NCBI RefSeq assembly: GCF_013306565.1
Contig: NZ_PZPO01000001.1
Coordinates: 310,001-374,000 of the forward strand
Source of the DNA: Hyphomicrobium sulfonivorans
GTDB taxonomy: Bacteria; Pseudomonadota; Alphaproteobacteria; Rhizobiales; Hyphomicrobiaceae
Length of the DNA stretch: 64,000 nucleotides
Direction: 5' to 3'
A program made the position numbers and the translations under genes. Numbering within the stretch: the stretch's first letter is position 1; each line of letters begins with the position of its first letter. Shown here piece after piece: positions 26,741-36,750 of the stretch. The notes under the pieces were generated by a model, which was given only the letters and a program-made list of their open reading frames with translations, searched no databases and was not told the origin of the DNA.

Positions 26741-29365
26741 ATGGCGCACACAGGAAAACATTTCGCGAACGCGGCTGCCGTGGATGGCGCGGACGAGCTC
26801 CCGTTTGATCTGCCGCCGCGCGGGGCCACAGCAACCGGCGCAGCTTCTGCAGCCGATGACGATGAGCCGCCGTTCGATCTGCCCGCAGCGCCGCGTAGCG
26901 CGCAGTCTCCTCGGCAACAGCAGCCAGAGCCGGATCATGCACCGTCGCAGCAGGCGGACGCGCCCGGTGATGGCGGCAAACGGCTGTCGCTTTCCGCCCG
27001 TGCGCTGCAAGGCTCTGCGTCACCGCGTGCGGAGCAGACACCCTATCTCCAGGGGCTCAATCCCGAGCAGCGCGAAGCCGTTGAACACCTCGACGGTCCG
27101 GTGCTGGTTCTTGCGGGTGCAGGCACCGGCAAAACGCGCGTGCTGACAACGCGCATCGCTCACATTCTGGCAACCGGCCGCGCCTATCCCAGTCAGGTTC
27201 TCGCCGTCACCTTCACCAACAAGGCCGCGCGCGAAATGAAGGAGCGCATCGGCAGCCTTGTTGGTGGCGCGGTGGAAGGCATGCCGTGGCTCGGCACGTT
27301 CCACTCCATCGGCGTGAAGATCCTGCGCCGCCATGCCGAACTGGTCGGGCTCAAATCCAGCTTCACCATTCTGGATCCGGATGACCAGCTTCGCCTGATG
27401 AAGCAGGTGATCGAAGCTGCAAGGCTGGACAAGGACCGCTGGCCCGCGCGCCAGCTTGCCGGCGTGATCGACGGCTGGAAGAACCGCGGCCTGACGCCTG
27501 ACAAGGTGCCTGCGGGCGAAGCCTACAATTTTGCGGCCGGCAAGGGCGTTGAGCTTTATGCCGCCTATCAGCAGCGCCTGAAGGAGCTGAACGCCTGCGA
27601 TTTCGGCGATCTGCTGCTCGAAAATCTGCGCCTGTTCATGGAACATCCGGATGTGCTGGCCGATTACCAGCGCCGCTTCCGCTATCTGCTGGTCGATGAA
27701 TATCAGGACACCAACGTCGCGCAGTATCTGTGGCTGCGGCTGTTGGCGAAGGGCTCGCCCAACGTCTGCTGTGTCGGCGACGACGACCAGTCGATCTACG
27801 GCTGGCGCGGCGCGGAAGTGGACAACATCCTGCGCTTCGACAAGGATTTCCCCGGCGCTCACGTCATCCGGCTGGAGCGCAACTATCGCTCGACCGGGCA
27901 CATTCTGGGCGCTGCATCCGGCCTCATCGCCAGCAACCGCGACCGCCTGGGCAAGACGCTGTTCACCGATGGCGAAGACGGCAACAAGGTTGCTGTCTCG
28001 GCGGTGTGGGACGACGAGGAAGAGGCCCGCTCGATCGGTGACGACATCGAGCGCATGCACAAGAACGGCCAGAAACTCAACGAGGTTGCAATTCTCGTAC
28101 GCGCCTCGTTCCAGATGCGCGCATTCGAAGACCGCTTCATCAGCATGGGTCTGCCGTATCGCGTCATCGGCGGTCCGCGCTTCTATGAGCGACAGGAAAT
28201 CAAGGACGCGATTGCGTATCTGGAAGTTACGGCCAACCCGACGAACGATCTGAAATTCGAGCGCATCGTCAATGTGCCCAAGCGCGGGCTCGGCGACACA
28301 TCGGTGAAGCGGGTACACGAGCTGGCGCGCGCACGCGGCATTCCGATGTACCAGGCGGCGAAGATGATCGTCGAAACGGAAGAGTTGGGCGGCAAGGCGC
28401 GCAAAGCGCTGTCGGATCTGATCCGCAGTTTCGATCGCTGGCGTTCGCGCCTCGGTCACATCAAGCACACCGAGCTGGCCGAGCTGATCTTGGATGAATC
28501 CGGCTACACCGCGATGTGGCAGGCGGATAAAAGCCCGCAGGCACAAACGCGACTGGAAAACCTGAAGGAGCTCGTGCGCTTCATGCACGAGTTCGAAACG
28601 CTGGAAGGTTTTCTGGAGCACATCACGCTGGTGATGGACACCGAGCAGGCCGGCGATGGCGACCGCGTCTCCGTCATGACGCTGCATGCCGCCAAGGGGC
28701 TGGAGTTCGACAACGTCTATCTTCCCGGCTGGGAGGAGGGGCTGTTTCCGCATCAGCGCGCGCTGGATGAAACCGGTCAATCCGGCCTCGAAGAAGAACG
28801 CCGCCTTGCCTACGTTGGCATCACGCGCGCCAAGCGTCTCGCCAAGATCTCCTTTGCGCAGAACCGCCGCACACGCGGGCTCTATCAATCGGCGCTGCCG
28901 TCGCGCTTCGTCGACGAACTGCCCGAAGATCATGTCGAGATCATCGAAACCAAGAAGCCGTTCGGCGGCGCCTATCAGAACTTCGGCGGCACGTTCGGCC
29001 GATCGAGCTACGGGCAGAGCCGTTTTGACGACGTGCAGACGCAGCCGTTTGAAGGTCACTACGGCACACCCGGCTGGCAGCGCGCACAGCAGCACACCCG
29101 CGATCAGAGTTCTGCGTCCTCGTCATCATCGGTGAAGCGCAAGTGGAGCCCATCCGATCAACGCCGCAAGCGCGGGCCGCTGATGATCGAGGGCGAGCTG
29201 ATTGCATCGTCGAGCGACAGCTCCAGCTATCGACGCGGTGAGCGGGTGTTGCATCAGAAGTTCGGCCTCGGCACCGTTACCGATGTCGACGGCAACAAGC
29301 TGACCATCGAGTTCGACAGTGGGGAGCGCAAGCGCGTTGTGGACACCTTCGTCGACCGCGCCTGA
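26741..29365 (+). CDS. uvrD: UvrD/PcrA-type DNA helicase
   Basis: An 874-residue superfamily 1A 3'-5' helicase for nucleotide excision and mismatch repair. Motif I is LAGAGTGKTRVLTTRIAHIL, motif Ia AVTFTNKAAREMKERIG, motif II VDEYQDTN, motif III DDDQSIYGWRGA, motif IV RLERNYRST, motif V VMTLHAAKGLEFDNVY and motif VI AYVGITRAKR. Residues 1-110 are a disordered extension with two copies of a (D/E)-E-x-PFDLP motif. Residues about 690-874 end in a Tudor-like domain (VLHQKFGLGTVTDVDGNKL) known in PcrA to contact RNA polymerase. A DUF4393 gene starts 20 bases downstream. Confidence 0.96.
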   Translation: MAHTGKHFANAAAVDGADELPFDLPPRGATATGAASAADDDEPPFDLPAAPRSAQSPRQQQPEPDHAPSQQADAPGDGGKRLSLSARALQGSASPRAEQTPYLQGLNPEQREAVEHLDGPVLVLAGAGTGKTRVLTTRIAHILATGRAYPSQVLAVTFTNKAAREMKERIGSLVGGAVEGMPWLGTFHSIGVKILRRHAELVGLKSSFTILDPDDQLRLMKQVIEAARLDKDRWPARQLAGVIDGWKNRGLTPDKVPAGEAYNFAAGKGVELYAAYQQRLKELNACDFGDLLLENLRLFMEHPDVLADYQRRFRYLLVDEYQDTNVAQYLWLRLLAKGSPNVCCVGDDDQSIYGWRGAEVDNILRFDKDFPGAHVIRLERNYRSTGHILGAASGLIASNRDRLGKTLFTDGEDGNKVAVSAVWDDEEEARSIGDDIERMHKNGQKLNEVAILVRASFQMRAFEDRFISMGLPYRVIGGPRFYERQEIKDAIAYLEVTANPTNDLKFERIVNVPKRGLGDTSVKRVHELARARGIPMYQAAKMIVETEELGGKARKALSDLIRSFDRWRSRLGHIKHTELAELILDESGYTAMWQADKSPQAQTRLENLKELVRFMHEFETLEGFLEHITLVMDTEQAGDGDRVSVMTLHAAKGLEFDNVYLPGWEEGLFPHQRALDETGQSGLEEERRLAYVGITRAKRLAKISFAQNRRTRGLYQSALPSRFVDELPEDHVEIIETKKPFGGAYQNFGGTFGRSSYGQSRFDDVQTQPFEGHYGTPGWQRAQQHTRDQSSASSSSSVKRKWSPSDQRRKRGPLMIEGELIASSSDSSSYRRGERVLHQKFGLGTVTDVDGNKLTIEFDSGERKRVVDTFVDRA

Positions 29366-29385
29366 GCAAGGGATAGAGGTTCGGA

Positions 29386-30123
29386 ATGGATATAGACCAG
29401 ATAGGCAAAATTATTCCGAAAGAAACGATCGATAAATTTTACGCCGACGCTGTTTCTGCTCCAGCAAAAGAACTTGGGAAGCTTGGCGGTGACGTTGGGA
29501 AAACGCTCCGCTTATTGCTGGCACCAATTCAAGTTCTAGGCGCTTTACAAGATCGATTGGAGCCGATGCTTGAACGCATCCGCAAACGCGTTCCTGACGA
29601 GCGCAGAATTGAAGCACCACCAGAAGTTGTCGGACCAGCACTCGAACGAATGCGCTACCTTCCAGATGAGAGCGAACTCTGGACTATGTTTGAAGAAATT
29701 CTCACGAAGTCAGTAGATAAATCTGAAGTCGTACAGGTTCACCCATCCTTCCCGACCATCATTTCTCAGCTCAGTCGCGATGAAGCCTGGATGATCTATC
29801 GCTTGCGTGACAAGAGCTTCAACGTTGTCGACATTTTGGATCTTGTGGAGAATCGCTTCGAAAATAGGAAATTCGAAAGTAGCGAACTCCCTATCGACGA
29901 ACTGCAATTGCCTTCGCAGTTGGACCTTTATTATGCCCACTTGGAATCTCTCAGCCTTGTAATTTGGCCTGTAAACAAGCAAGAGCTAATTATGGCAGGT
30001 GAAAAGCAAACCGGCATCCGGCGATTTAGCACTATGATGCTCACGGACTTTGGTCGTCTGTTTGCTTCAGCCTGTATCCCGCCGGATGGCTTTAAGCCGT
30101 CAAAGTCCGTCAATGAGGGCTAA
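29386..30123 (+). CDS. DUF4393 (Abi-alpha-like) protein
   Basis: A 245-residue soluble protein. The N-terminus has APAKELGKLGGDVGKTLRLL followed by APIQVLGALQDRLEPMLERI; the middle has RIEAPPEVVGPALERMRYL and MFEEILTKSVDKSE, then VHPSFPTIISQLSRDEAWM. These strings match DUF4393, which Pfam, as I recall, links to abortive infection (Abi-alpha). Its role is not established. The coding sequence is clearly poorer in GC (about 38-53% in sampled 60-base lines, against about 60% around it) and uses AT-ending codons, which points to recent transfer. It sits 20 bases after uvrD with AGAGGT upstream of its ATG, and its stop overlaps that of map on the other strand. Confidence 0.85.
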   Translation: MDIDQIGKIIPKETIDKFYADAVSAPAKELGKLGGDVGKTLRLLLAPIQVLGALQDRLEPMLERIRKRVPDERRIEAPPEVVGPALERMRYLPDESELWTMFEEILTKSVDKSEVVQVHPSFPTIISQLSRDEAWMIYRLRDKSFNVVDILDLVENRFENRKFESSELPIDELQLPSQLDLYYAHLESLSLVIWPVNKQELIMAGEKQTGIRRFSTMMLTDFGRLFASACIPPDGFKPSKSVNEG

Positions 30124-30878
30124 CCCGGCATCGTTACCACAAGCGCGCCGTTGCGCGTTGCGACGATGGTGTGCTCGTACTGCACGGTGGGCGCACGCGG
30201 ACTGCTGAAAAGCGTCCACTCATCGCCGCCCAGTCCACCGTCTTCAGCTAGTTCTCCGCCCATCGACAGGAACGGCTCGACCGTGAACACAAGCCCTTCG
30301 TTGATGATGCGCCGTTCTGATTTGTCGGGCCAGGTTGCGATTTCCCCCGGCTCCTCGTGCAGCGAGCGCCCGACGCCGTGGCTGGCGAGATTACGGATGA
30401 GCGTATAGCGGTTGCGACGCGCGAACTCGCCGATGGCGTTGCCGATGCCGCTCAGCGGTTTATCGGCGCCGACCTGACGAATGCCGGTCCACATAGCGCG
30501 GCGGCCATCACGGCACAGGCGGTCAATTGCCTTTGACACCGGCGGCACCGCGAACGATGCGCCGGTGTCAGCGAACAGGCCGTTTTTCTCCGCGGAAACG
30601 TCGATGTTCACCAGATCACCGGCAGCAATTATACGCTCACCCGGAATGCCGTGCGCGATCTCTTCGTTGACGCTGATGCAGGTCGCACCCGGAAAGCCGT
30701 AGCAAAGCTCCGGCGCGGACTGCGCGCCCTCCAGCTCCAGCAGGCGGCGGCCGATGTCGTCCAGTTCCGCCGTCGTCATGCCGGGCTCGATGGCGGCGCC
30801 CATAGCCGCCAGCGTGTTGGCAACGATGCGACCGATCTCCTTCAGGCGCTCAAGTTCTTCCTCGCCTGCAATCGTCAT
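30120..30878 (-). CDS. map: type I methionine aminopeptidase
   Basis: A 252-residue cytoplasmic enzyme that removes the initiator Met from new proteins. The dinuclear metal ligands are visible: Asp in LVNIDVSAEKNG and LFADTGASF, His in LASHGVGRSLHEEPG, Glu in FTVEPFLSMG, and Glu in VQYEHTIVAT. The ATG at 30878 has AGGAC upstream; the frame is open to 31034 but the extra residues are unlike the family. The last four bases overlap the end of the convergent DUF4393 gene. It is the last gene of a long minus-strand run. Confidence 0.96.
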   Translation of the reverse strand: MTIAGEEELERLKEIGRIVANTLAAMGAAIEPGMTTAELDDIGRRLLELEGAQSAPELCYGFPGATCISVNEEIAHGIPGERIIAAGDLVNIDVSAEKNGLFADTGASFAVPPVSKAIDRLCRDGRRAMWTGIRQVGADKPLSGIGNAIGEFARRNRYTLIRNLASHGVGRSLHEEPGEIATWPDKSERRIINEGLVFTVEPFLSMGGELAEDGGLGGDEWTLFSSPRAPTVQYEHTIVATRNGALVVTMPG

Positions 30879-31016
30879 ACGGTGTCCTGCTGTTCTGTCT
30901 GTCTGAGGTGAGTTCGTGTGCAGCAGCGGAGCGCCAGCACCAGGCATCCGTGCGCGTCTCACGTGCCTGGCGGCCGGCTCCGCGCAGCGGAGACGCCAAA
31001 CACAACTAAAATATAA

Positions 31017-31066
31017 ACCGCCGCGAAGCGGCAAGGCGCCAACGGCGCCCGGCGCGTGCGCCGGAC
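31017..31066. repeat. cluster of three consecutive GC-rich hairpins
   Basis: Three perfect palindromes lie side by side between folC and map: GCCGC-GAA-GCGGC (31020-31032), GGCGCC-AAC-GGCGCC (31035-31049) and CCGGCGC-GT-GCGCCGG (31049-31064). No T-run follows on the minus strand, so they are not ordinary terminators. They may stabilise or process the folC-map transcript, or bind a protein. Confidence 0.6.
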
Positions 31067-31124
31067 ATCAGCAGGCGAGTCAGCAGCCGCAATCAATGCT
31101 TCTCTCAGCTTGTGTCACGTAAAG

Positions 31125-32468
31125 CTAATTACTCTGCGGCTCGACGCCTTCCTGCAGACCGAGCACATGGCCCGCGAGATAAAGCGAACCGCAAATGAGA
31201 ATGCGTTTCTGGCCCAGCGCTTCGGCATCCGTGCGCTTCAGCGCTGTAATGACGTCAGTCGCGCTTTCAGCTCGCAGACCAACCTCGCGCGCAACTTCGG
31301 CCAGCGCTTCCGGCGTGAACGTCGCCTCATGCGCGCCCGGGATCGGCACCGTCACAACATGGGCCGCGAGCCCACGGAACGGCGCCAGGAAATTGGCCGC
31401 GTCCTTCAGGCCCATCATGCCAACGACGAGATGCAGCGGCTTGGGTGAGCGCTCTTCCAGGTCAGCCAGCGTTTGCGCCAGCGCGCGGCCTGCCGCGGGA
31501 TTGTGTCCGCCGTCGAGCCAGAGTTCAGCGTGGGCTCCCAGCATCGATGGCAGCGGCCCGGCATCGAGACGTTGCATGCGGGCCGGCCAGCGCACGTTCA
31601 GCAGGCCCTGCTCAATCGCCTGCTCGCCGATGCCAAGATGCGGCAGCGCTTCGGCAAGACGCAGAGCCGCTGCGACAGCAGTGCCAGCGTTGGTGATCTG
31701 ATGGCTGCCGACCAGGGCCGGAAGCGGCAGATCGAGCAGCAGATCTTCAAGCTGCACCACCAGACGGCCACGCTGTTCGTAAGCGTCGAAATGCTCGCCC
31801 CACACCGACAGCGGCGCGCCCTGACGCAGCGCCACGGCGCGGATCACATCTTCCGCAACAGGCTCCTGCTGCGAGATGACGGCGGGAACACCCGGCCGCA
31901 GAATGCCGGCCTTCTCGCCGGTGATCTGCGCCAGCGTTGAGCCGAGCTTGTCGGAGTGATCGAGCGAGATCGGCATGATGACGTCGAGCACCGGCTTCTC
32001 GACCACGTTCGTTGCATCGAGCCGGCCGCCAAGGCCAACTTCGAGCAGCAGCACGTCGGCCGGATTTTCGGCGAACGCGAGGAACGCCGCCGCGGTGGTG
32101 ATCTCGAACTGCGTAACGTCGTCGGCGCCGTTCAACGCCTGCGCGCGCGTCAGCACATCGACGAGTTGCTCCTCGCCGATCGGCGCAGCACGGCCATCGG
32201 GACCGGCAAGCGCAATACGCTCGTGGAACCGCACCAGATGCGGCGAGGTATAAACGTGAACGCGCGCACCGGCCGCTTCCAGTATCGCCTTCAGGTATGC
32301 GGTGACGGAACCTTTGCCGTTGGTGCCCGCGACGTGGACAACCGGCGGCAGACGGTGGTGCGGATTGCCGAGCTTTGCCAGCAGGCGCTCAACGCGGCCG
32401 AGCGAAAGATCGATCAGCAGCGGATGCAATAGCTTCAGTTCGGCGAGGAGCTTTGCGCTCGTGGGCAT
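31125..32468 (-). CDS. folC: bifunctional folylpolyglutamate/dihydrofolate synthase
   Basis: A 447-residue Mur-ligase-family enzyme that adds glutamate to dihydropteroate and folates. The ATP-binding P-loop is VHVAGTNGKGSVTAYLKAIL near residue 45. The Mur-ligase central strings FLAFAENPADVLLLEVGLGG and VVEKPVLDVIMPISLDHSDK are present, and the C-terminal domain has AELWLDGGHNPAAGRALAQT. It lies 113 bases after accD on the same strand, the usual Hyphomicrobiales arrangement. Confidence 0.96.
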   Translation of the reverse strand: MPTSAKLLAELKLLHPLLIDLSLGRVERLLAKLGNPHHRLPPVVHVAGTNGKGSVTAYLKAILEAAGARVHVYTSPHLVRFHERIALAGPDGRAAPIGEEQLVDVLTRAQALNGADDVTQFEITTAAAFLAFAENPADVLLLEVGLGGRLDATNVVEKPVLDVIMPISLDHSDKLGSTLAQITGEKAGILRPGVPAVISQQEPVAEDVIRAVALRQGAPLSVWGEHFDAYEQRGRLVVQLEDLLLDLPLPALVGSHQITNAGTAVAAALRLAEALPHLGIGEQAIEQGLLNVRWPARMQRLDAGPLPSMLGAHAELWLDGGHNPAAGRALAQTLADLEERSPKPLHLVVGMMGLKDAANFLAPFRGLAAHVVTVPIPGAHEATFTPEALAEVAREVGLRAESATDVITALKRTDAEALGQKRILICGSLYLAGHVLGLQEGVEPQSN

Positions 32469-32581
32469 ACGGCTCTCCCGCCGCTAACTTTGATCTTGAA
32501 ACGACGGCAACATCCGCAGGCCTGTGCGGCCCGGCTTTAGCAAGCCAGACCGCAAAACCGGCTGCGGATGCAGGCAAAGCA

Positions 32582-33652
32582 TCAATGCTGCCTGTCGGTT
32601 GGTGATGGGCGCGATGTAACCGCCTCGGCGTCAGCAACGCTCGGATCACGGTGCTCGATCCGGGCAGGATCGAAACGCTGCTCTGGCTCCAGAATCTCAG
32701 GCTCAACCGTCGTTCCGGTGTGGGCCTCGATCGCGCTGCCGCTGCCGTTCGTGTGGCTCTTGCCATTCAGCCGCGTCTTGTCGACATGCTTCGCCGGCTC
32801 AATACCCATCAGCACATGGCAAAGCCGGCTCAGCGTTTCCCGCATCTGATGACGGTGCACAACCATATCGATCATGCCGTGCGCCAGCAGGTACTCCGCG
32901 CGCTGGAAGCCTTCCGGCAACTGCTCGCGGATGGTCTGCTGAATGACACGCGGACCGGCAAAGCAGATCAGCGCGCCCGGCTCCGCGATGTGGACATCGC
33001 CCAGCATAGCGTAAGATGCGGTCACGCCGCCGGTGGTCGGGTCGGTCAGCACGACGATGTAGGGCAGCTTGGCTTCGCGCAGGCGCTGCACGGCAATGGT
33101 GGTGCGCGGCATCTGCATCAGCGACAGGATGCCTTCCTGCATGCGCGCACCGCCGGAGGCCGCGAACAGGATGAACGGCGCGTTCTTCTCGAGTGCGCGC
33201 GTCATGCCGGCAATCACGCCTTCACCGGCCGCCATGCCAAGCGAACCCGCCATGAAGCGGAAGTCCTGCGCAGCGGCGACGGTGGTCAGACCGTCGAGCT
33301 TGCCTTCGCCGATGAGAACGGCGTCCTCAAGGTTTGTATCGGCCTTCGCATCACGCAGACGTTCCGTATAGCGCTTCTTGCCATCGCGGAATTTCAGCGG
33401 ATCGACAGCCACGGTCGGCACCGGCACCTGCTCAAATCTGCCGTCATCAAACAGCAGTTGCAGGCGCAGGTCGGATGCCATGCGCATGTGATGGTTCGAC
33501 CCCGGAACGACAAACTGATTTGCCTCCAGGTCTTTGTAAAAGACCATCTGCCCGGACTCGGGGCATTTGATCCAGAGATTGTCGGGCACGTCGCGCTTCG
33601 TCGTCAGGAAGCTGCGGATCTTCGGCCGGACAACGTTATTGATCCAGTTCAC
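32582..33652 (-). CDS. accD: acetyl-CoA carboxylase carboxyltransferase subunit beta
   Basis: A 356-residue subunit of the carboxyltransferase that makes malonyl-CoA for fatty acid synthesis. The crotonase-type core is clear ([20 protein letters not shown] and [18 protein letters not shown]). The N-terminal zinc ribbon, C-x2-C...C-x2-C in E. coli, is degenerate: the matching segment is [13 protein letters not shown] and [12 protein letters not shown], with one Cys left. This loss is shared by rhizobial AccD proteins as far as I recall. The last ~60 residues (from [14 protein letters not shown]) are a charged extension. It lies between trpA and folC. Confidence 0.95.
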   Translation of the reverse strand: MNWINNVVRPKIRSFLTTKRDVPDNLWIKCPESGQMVFYKDLEANQFVVPGSNHHMRMASDLRLQLLFDDGRFEQVPVPTVAVDPLKFRDGKKRYTERLRDAKADTNLEDAVLIGEGKLDGLTTVAAAQDFRFMAGSLGMAAGEGVIAGMTRALEKNAPFILFAASGGARMQEGILSLMQMPRTTIAVQRLREAKLPYIVVLTDPTTGGVTASYAMLGDVHIAEPGALICFAGPRVIQQTIREQLPEGFQRAEYLLAHGMIDMVVHRHQMRETLSRLCHVLMGIEPAKHVDKTRLNGKSHTNGSGSAIEAHTGTTVEPEILEPEQRFDPARIEHRDPSVADAEAVTSRPSPTDRQH

Positions 33653-33838
33653 GCTCTTGGCCTCTCAACGCTTGGCCGGACCGGTCGGCAATTGCTGCCT
33701 CCTCAGGCTCGGAACCCGGCCCCCCATCGGACCGATAGCCCCGCTTATATGGCGTTTTTCAGCGCCATGCCGCACTGCGGCAATTGGAGCGGTTAACAGC
33801 CGCTTCAACCTAATTACCCCGACGTGCCTTTGATATGC

Positions 33839-34666
33839 TCAGACTGCCCTAAGCGCAGCCGCCAGGGAGCCCACCAAATCTAAAACAGCAGGCACCGTCT
33901 TGCTAGTGGAGGTGCCATCTTCATTCAGGTTTTGGGCGATAGCCCCAACAAGGGCTGAACCGACCACAACCGCATCTGCCACCGCGCCGAGCGCCTTGGC
34001 CTGCTCCGCACTTTTTACGCCGAAACCGACCGCCACGGGAAGAGCCGTCGATTGCTTAATCAGCTCAATGCGCTTGTGAACTTTGTTAACGTCCGGTGCC
34101 GCGGTGCCCGTGATGCCGGTAATCGAGACATAATACAGAAAGCCTGAGGTGTTCTGCAGCACCTTGGGCAGACGCTTTTCATCGGTGGTGGGCGTCACCA
34201 GCCGGATGAAATTGAGCCCGGCCTCCGCCGCCGGGATGCAAAGCTCGTCGTCCGTCTCCGGCGGCAGGTCGACAACGATCAGGCCATCGACGCCCGCTTC
34301 CCTGGCTTCGACCAGGAATTTGTCGTTCGGATAGACATAGATCGGGTTGTAATAACCCATCAGAACGATCGGCGTATCCTGATCCTGCTTGCGGAACTCG
34401 GCGACCATATCCAGCGTGTCGCGCATCTTCTGCCCGGCCGTCAGCGCGCGCAGCGACGATGCCTGAATGGCCGGACCGTCCGCCATCGGATCGGAGAACG
34501 GCATGCCAAGCTCGATCACGTCGGCACCCGCAGCGGGCAGGCCGAACAGGATCTGCTTGGAGGTTTCAAGATCCGGATCGCCTGCCGTGATGAAGGTGAC
34601 GAGACCGGGACGGCCCTCACGTTTCAGTTCAGCGAAACGACGGTCGATGCGCGTTTGTGTGCTCAT
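33839..34666 (-). CDS. trpA: tryptophan synthase alpha chain
   Basis: A 275-residue TIM-barrel subunit that splits indole-3-glycerol phosphate into indole and glyceraldehyde phosphate. The catalytic Glu is in [20 protein letters not shown] and the second acid (Asp) in [11 protein letters not shown]; the phosphate loop is [13 protein letters not shown]. It follows trpB by 79 bases and precedes accD. Confidence 0.97.
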   Translation of the reverse strand: MSTQTRIDRRFAELKREGRPGLVTFITAGDPDLETSKQILFGLPAAGADVIELGMPFSDPMADGPAIQASSLRALTAGQKMRDTLDMVAEFRKQDQDTPIVLMGYYNPIYVYPNDKFLVEAREAGVDGLIVVDLPPETDDELCIPAAEAGLNFIRLVTPTTDEKRLPKVLQNTSGFLYYVSITGITGTAAPDVNKVHKRIELIKQSTALPVAVGFGVKSAEQAKALGAVADAVVVGSALVGAIAQNLNEDGTSTSKTVPAVLDLVGSLAAALRAV

Positions 34667-34745
34667 GCCTCAGCGGACGTTGGCAGCAGCGGCGAGATGG
34701 TGAAGCCAACCCGCGGAGCCGATGCCCGGCGCCCGTTCCCCTTCA

Positions 34746-36017
34746 TCAGATGTCAATGCCGAGATAACCGGCAACCGCAAACACGTCCTTGTCGCCGCGT
34801 CCGCACATGTTCATGACCAGCAGATTGTCCTTCGGCAATGTCGGAGCAAGCTTGGTCACGAACGCCAACGCGTGCGAAGGCTCCAGCGCCGGAATGATGC
34901 CTTCAAGCTGCGCGCAGAGCTGGAACGCCTGCAGCGCCTCGCTGTCGGTCGCGGGCACATAATTGACGCGCCCGGTATCCTTCAGCCAGGCGTGCTCCGG
35001 TCCGACGCCCGGATAATCGAGACCAGCCGAAATCGAATGGCCTTCCAGAATCTGGCCTTCGCTATCCTGCAGCAGGAACGTGCGGTTGCCGTGCAGAACG
35101 CCCGGCGTTCCGCCCGTCATCGATGCAGCGTGGCCGTTCTCAACCTCGATGCCGTGACCGCCCGCTTCAACGCCATAAATCTTGACGCTGTCGTCATCGA
35201 GGAACGGATGGAACAAGCCGATCGCGTTGGAACCGCCGCCGATGCACGCCACCAGCGTGTCAGGCAAACGGCCCTCGGCCGCTTGCATCTGCTCGCGCAC
35301 TTCCTTGCCGATGATCGACTGAAAATCGCGCACCAGCTCCGGGTACGGATGCGGACCCGCCGCAGTGCCGATGATGTAATACGTGTTGTCGACGTTGGTC
35401 ACCCAGTCGCGCAGCGCTTCATTCATCGCGTCTTTCAGCGTGCCGGCGCCGCTGGTGACGGGATTGATCTTCGCCTTCAGCATATGCATGCGCGCGACGT
35501 TCGGCTTCTGCCGCTCGACGTCCGTTGCGCCCATGAAGATCTCGCACGGCAAACCAAAGCGCGCGCACACGGTGGCGACCGCAACGCCGTGCTGCCCTGC
35601 GCCGGTCTCGGCGATGATGCGCGTCTTGCCCATGCGCTTTGCCAGCAAAATCTGGCCAAGGCAGTTATTGATCTTGTGGCTGCCGGTGTGGTTCAGCTCA
35701 TCGCGCTTGAAATAGATTTTCGCGCCGCCATCGCCGCCGTTTGCAGCCGCGACACCGCGCAGATGCTCGGTCAGGCGCTCGGCGTAATAAAGAGGGCTTG
35801 GGCGACCGGAATAGTGCGCGTTGAGATGCGATAGCTCGGCATGGAATGCCGGATCAGCCTTGGCGTCGTTGTAAGCCTTCTCCAGATCGAGGATCAGCGG
35901 CATCAGGGTTTCAGCAACAAACCGGCCGCCAAAAATGCCGAAGTGGCCGCGCTCGTCGGGGCCGCCGCGATATGTGTTGAGCTTGGCGCCCTGCGCCTGA
36001 TCTGTCGCCGTCGACAT
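34746..36017 (-). CDS. trpB: tryptophan synthase beta chain
   Basis: A 423-residue PLP enzyme that condenses indole and serine to tryptophan. The Schiff-base Lys is in [18 protein letters not shown]; the phosphate-binding loop is [18 protein letters not shown]. The ATG at 36017 has AGGA six bases upstream and is preferred over the TTG at 36023. It lies 58 bases after trpF and 79 bases before trpA, forming trpFBA. Confidence 0.97.
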   Translation of the reverse strand: MSTATDQAQGAKLNTYRGGPDERGHFGIFGGRFVAETLMPLILDLEKAYNDAKADPAFHAELSHLNAHYSGRPSPLYYAERLTEHLRGVAAANGGDGGAKIYFKRDELNHTGSHKINNCLGQILLAKRMGKTRIIAETGAGQHGVAVATVCARFGLPCEIFMGATDVERQKPNVARMHMLKAKINPVTSGAGTLKDAMNEALRDWVTNVDNTYYIIGTAAGPHPYPELVRDFQSIIGKEVREQMQAAEGRLPDTLVACIGGGSNAIGLFHPFLDDDSVKIYGVEAGGHGIEVENGHAASMTGGTPGVLHGNRTFLLQDSEGQILEGHSISAGLDYPGVGPEHAWLKDTGRVNYVPATDSEALQAFQLCAQLEGIIPALEPSHALAFVTKLAPTLPKDNLLVMNMCGRGDKDVFAVAGYLGIDI

Positions 36018-36075
36018 TCTCAATCCTTTGTGGTCATCCCATCGGCCGCCAATCGTCCCGGCAGCATCCGGACCT

Positions 36076-36750
36076 TCAGGGGGTCTGATTAGCCGTCTTT
36101 GCCGCGCTAATAAAGCGGCGGATGCGTTCAGCGTCTTTCACGCCGGGGCTGCTTTCGACGCCCGAGGAAACATCGACTGCCCGCACGCCGGTCAAACGCA
36201 CCGCTTCAGCGACGTTTTCAGGCGTTAATCCACCCGCCAGAATGCAATCTGCCAGCAGATCATTGGCATCGCGTTCGACGGCGGCCAGAGCCTCCCAGTC
36301 GAAGGCCACGCCATTGCCGCCGGGCAACGCGCCGGGTTCATCGGCGCGTGGCTTGGCATCGAACAACAGGCGATCGACGAAACCATCATAGGCCAGCGCG
36401 CCGCGCACATCGTCCGGCCCGGCGACACTCACCGCCTTCATCACCGGAATGCCGAATTGCCGGCGCACATCGTTGGCACGCTTCGGGGTTTCCTTGCCGT
36501 GCAGCTGAATGAGATGCGGTGCCACTTCACGCGCGATGGCCTCAAGCAACGCATCATCGGCATCAACGACCAGCGCGATCACCTGCAGCCGATCACGCGC
36601 CATATCGGCAAGCGCGCGTGCCGTCGCCAGATCGACATTGCGCGGGCTGCGCTCGAAAAACACCAGCCCGACATAGTCAGCGCCGGCATCGAGCGTCGAC
36701 TGCATCGCTTCAGCAGAATTGATGCCGCAGATTTTGACTTCAGTCGTCAT
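36076..36750 (-). CDS. trpF: phosphoribosylanthranilate isomerase
   Basis: A 224-residue TIM-barrel enzyme of tryptophan synthesis. The N-terminal catalytic Cys is in [16 protein letters not shown]; the catalytic Asp and phosphate site are in [37 protein letters not shown] is the family's C-terminal loop. It is the first gene of trpF-trpB-trpA. Confidence 0.96.
   Translation of the reverse strand: MTTEVKICGINSAEAMQSTLDAGADYVGLVFFERSPRNVDLATARALADMARDRLQVIALVVDADDALLEAIAREVAPHLIQLHGKETPKRANDVRRQFGIPVMKAVSVAGPDDVRGALAYDGFVDRLLFDAKPRADEPGALPGGNGVAFDWEALAAVERDANDLLADCILAGGLTPENVAEAVRLTGVRAVDVSSGVESSPGVKDAERIRRFISAAKTANQTP

Noticed and set aside
27020-29095. 691-codon open frame on the minus strand within uvrD
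   Set aside because: It lies entirely antisense to a helicase with all motifs intact, and its composition (His/Arg/Gln/Asp-rich, no domain) is what GC-rich antisense frames give.
34722-35834. 370-codon plus-strand frame opposite trpB
   Set aside because: Antisense to an intact trpB, with His/Arg/Gln-rich composition and no domain.
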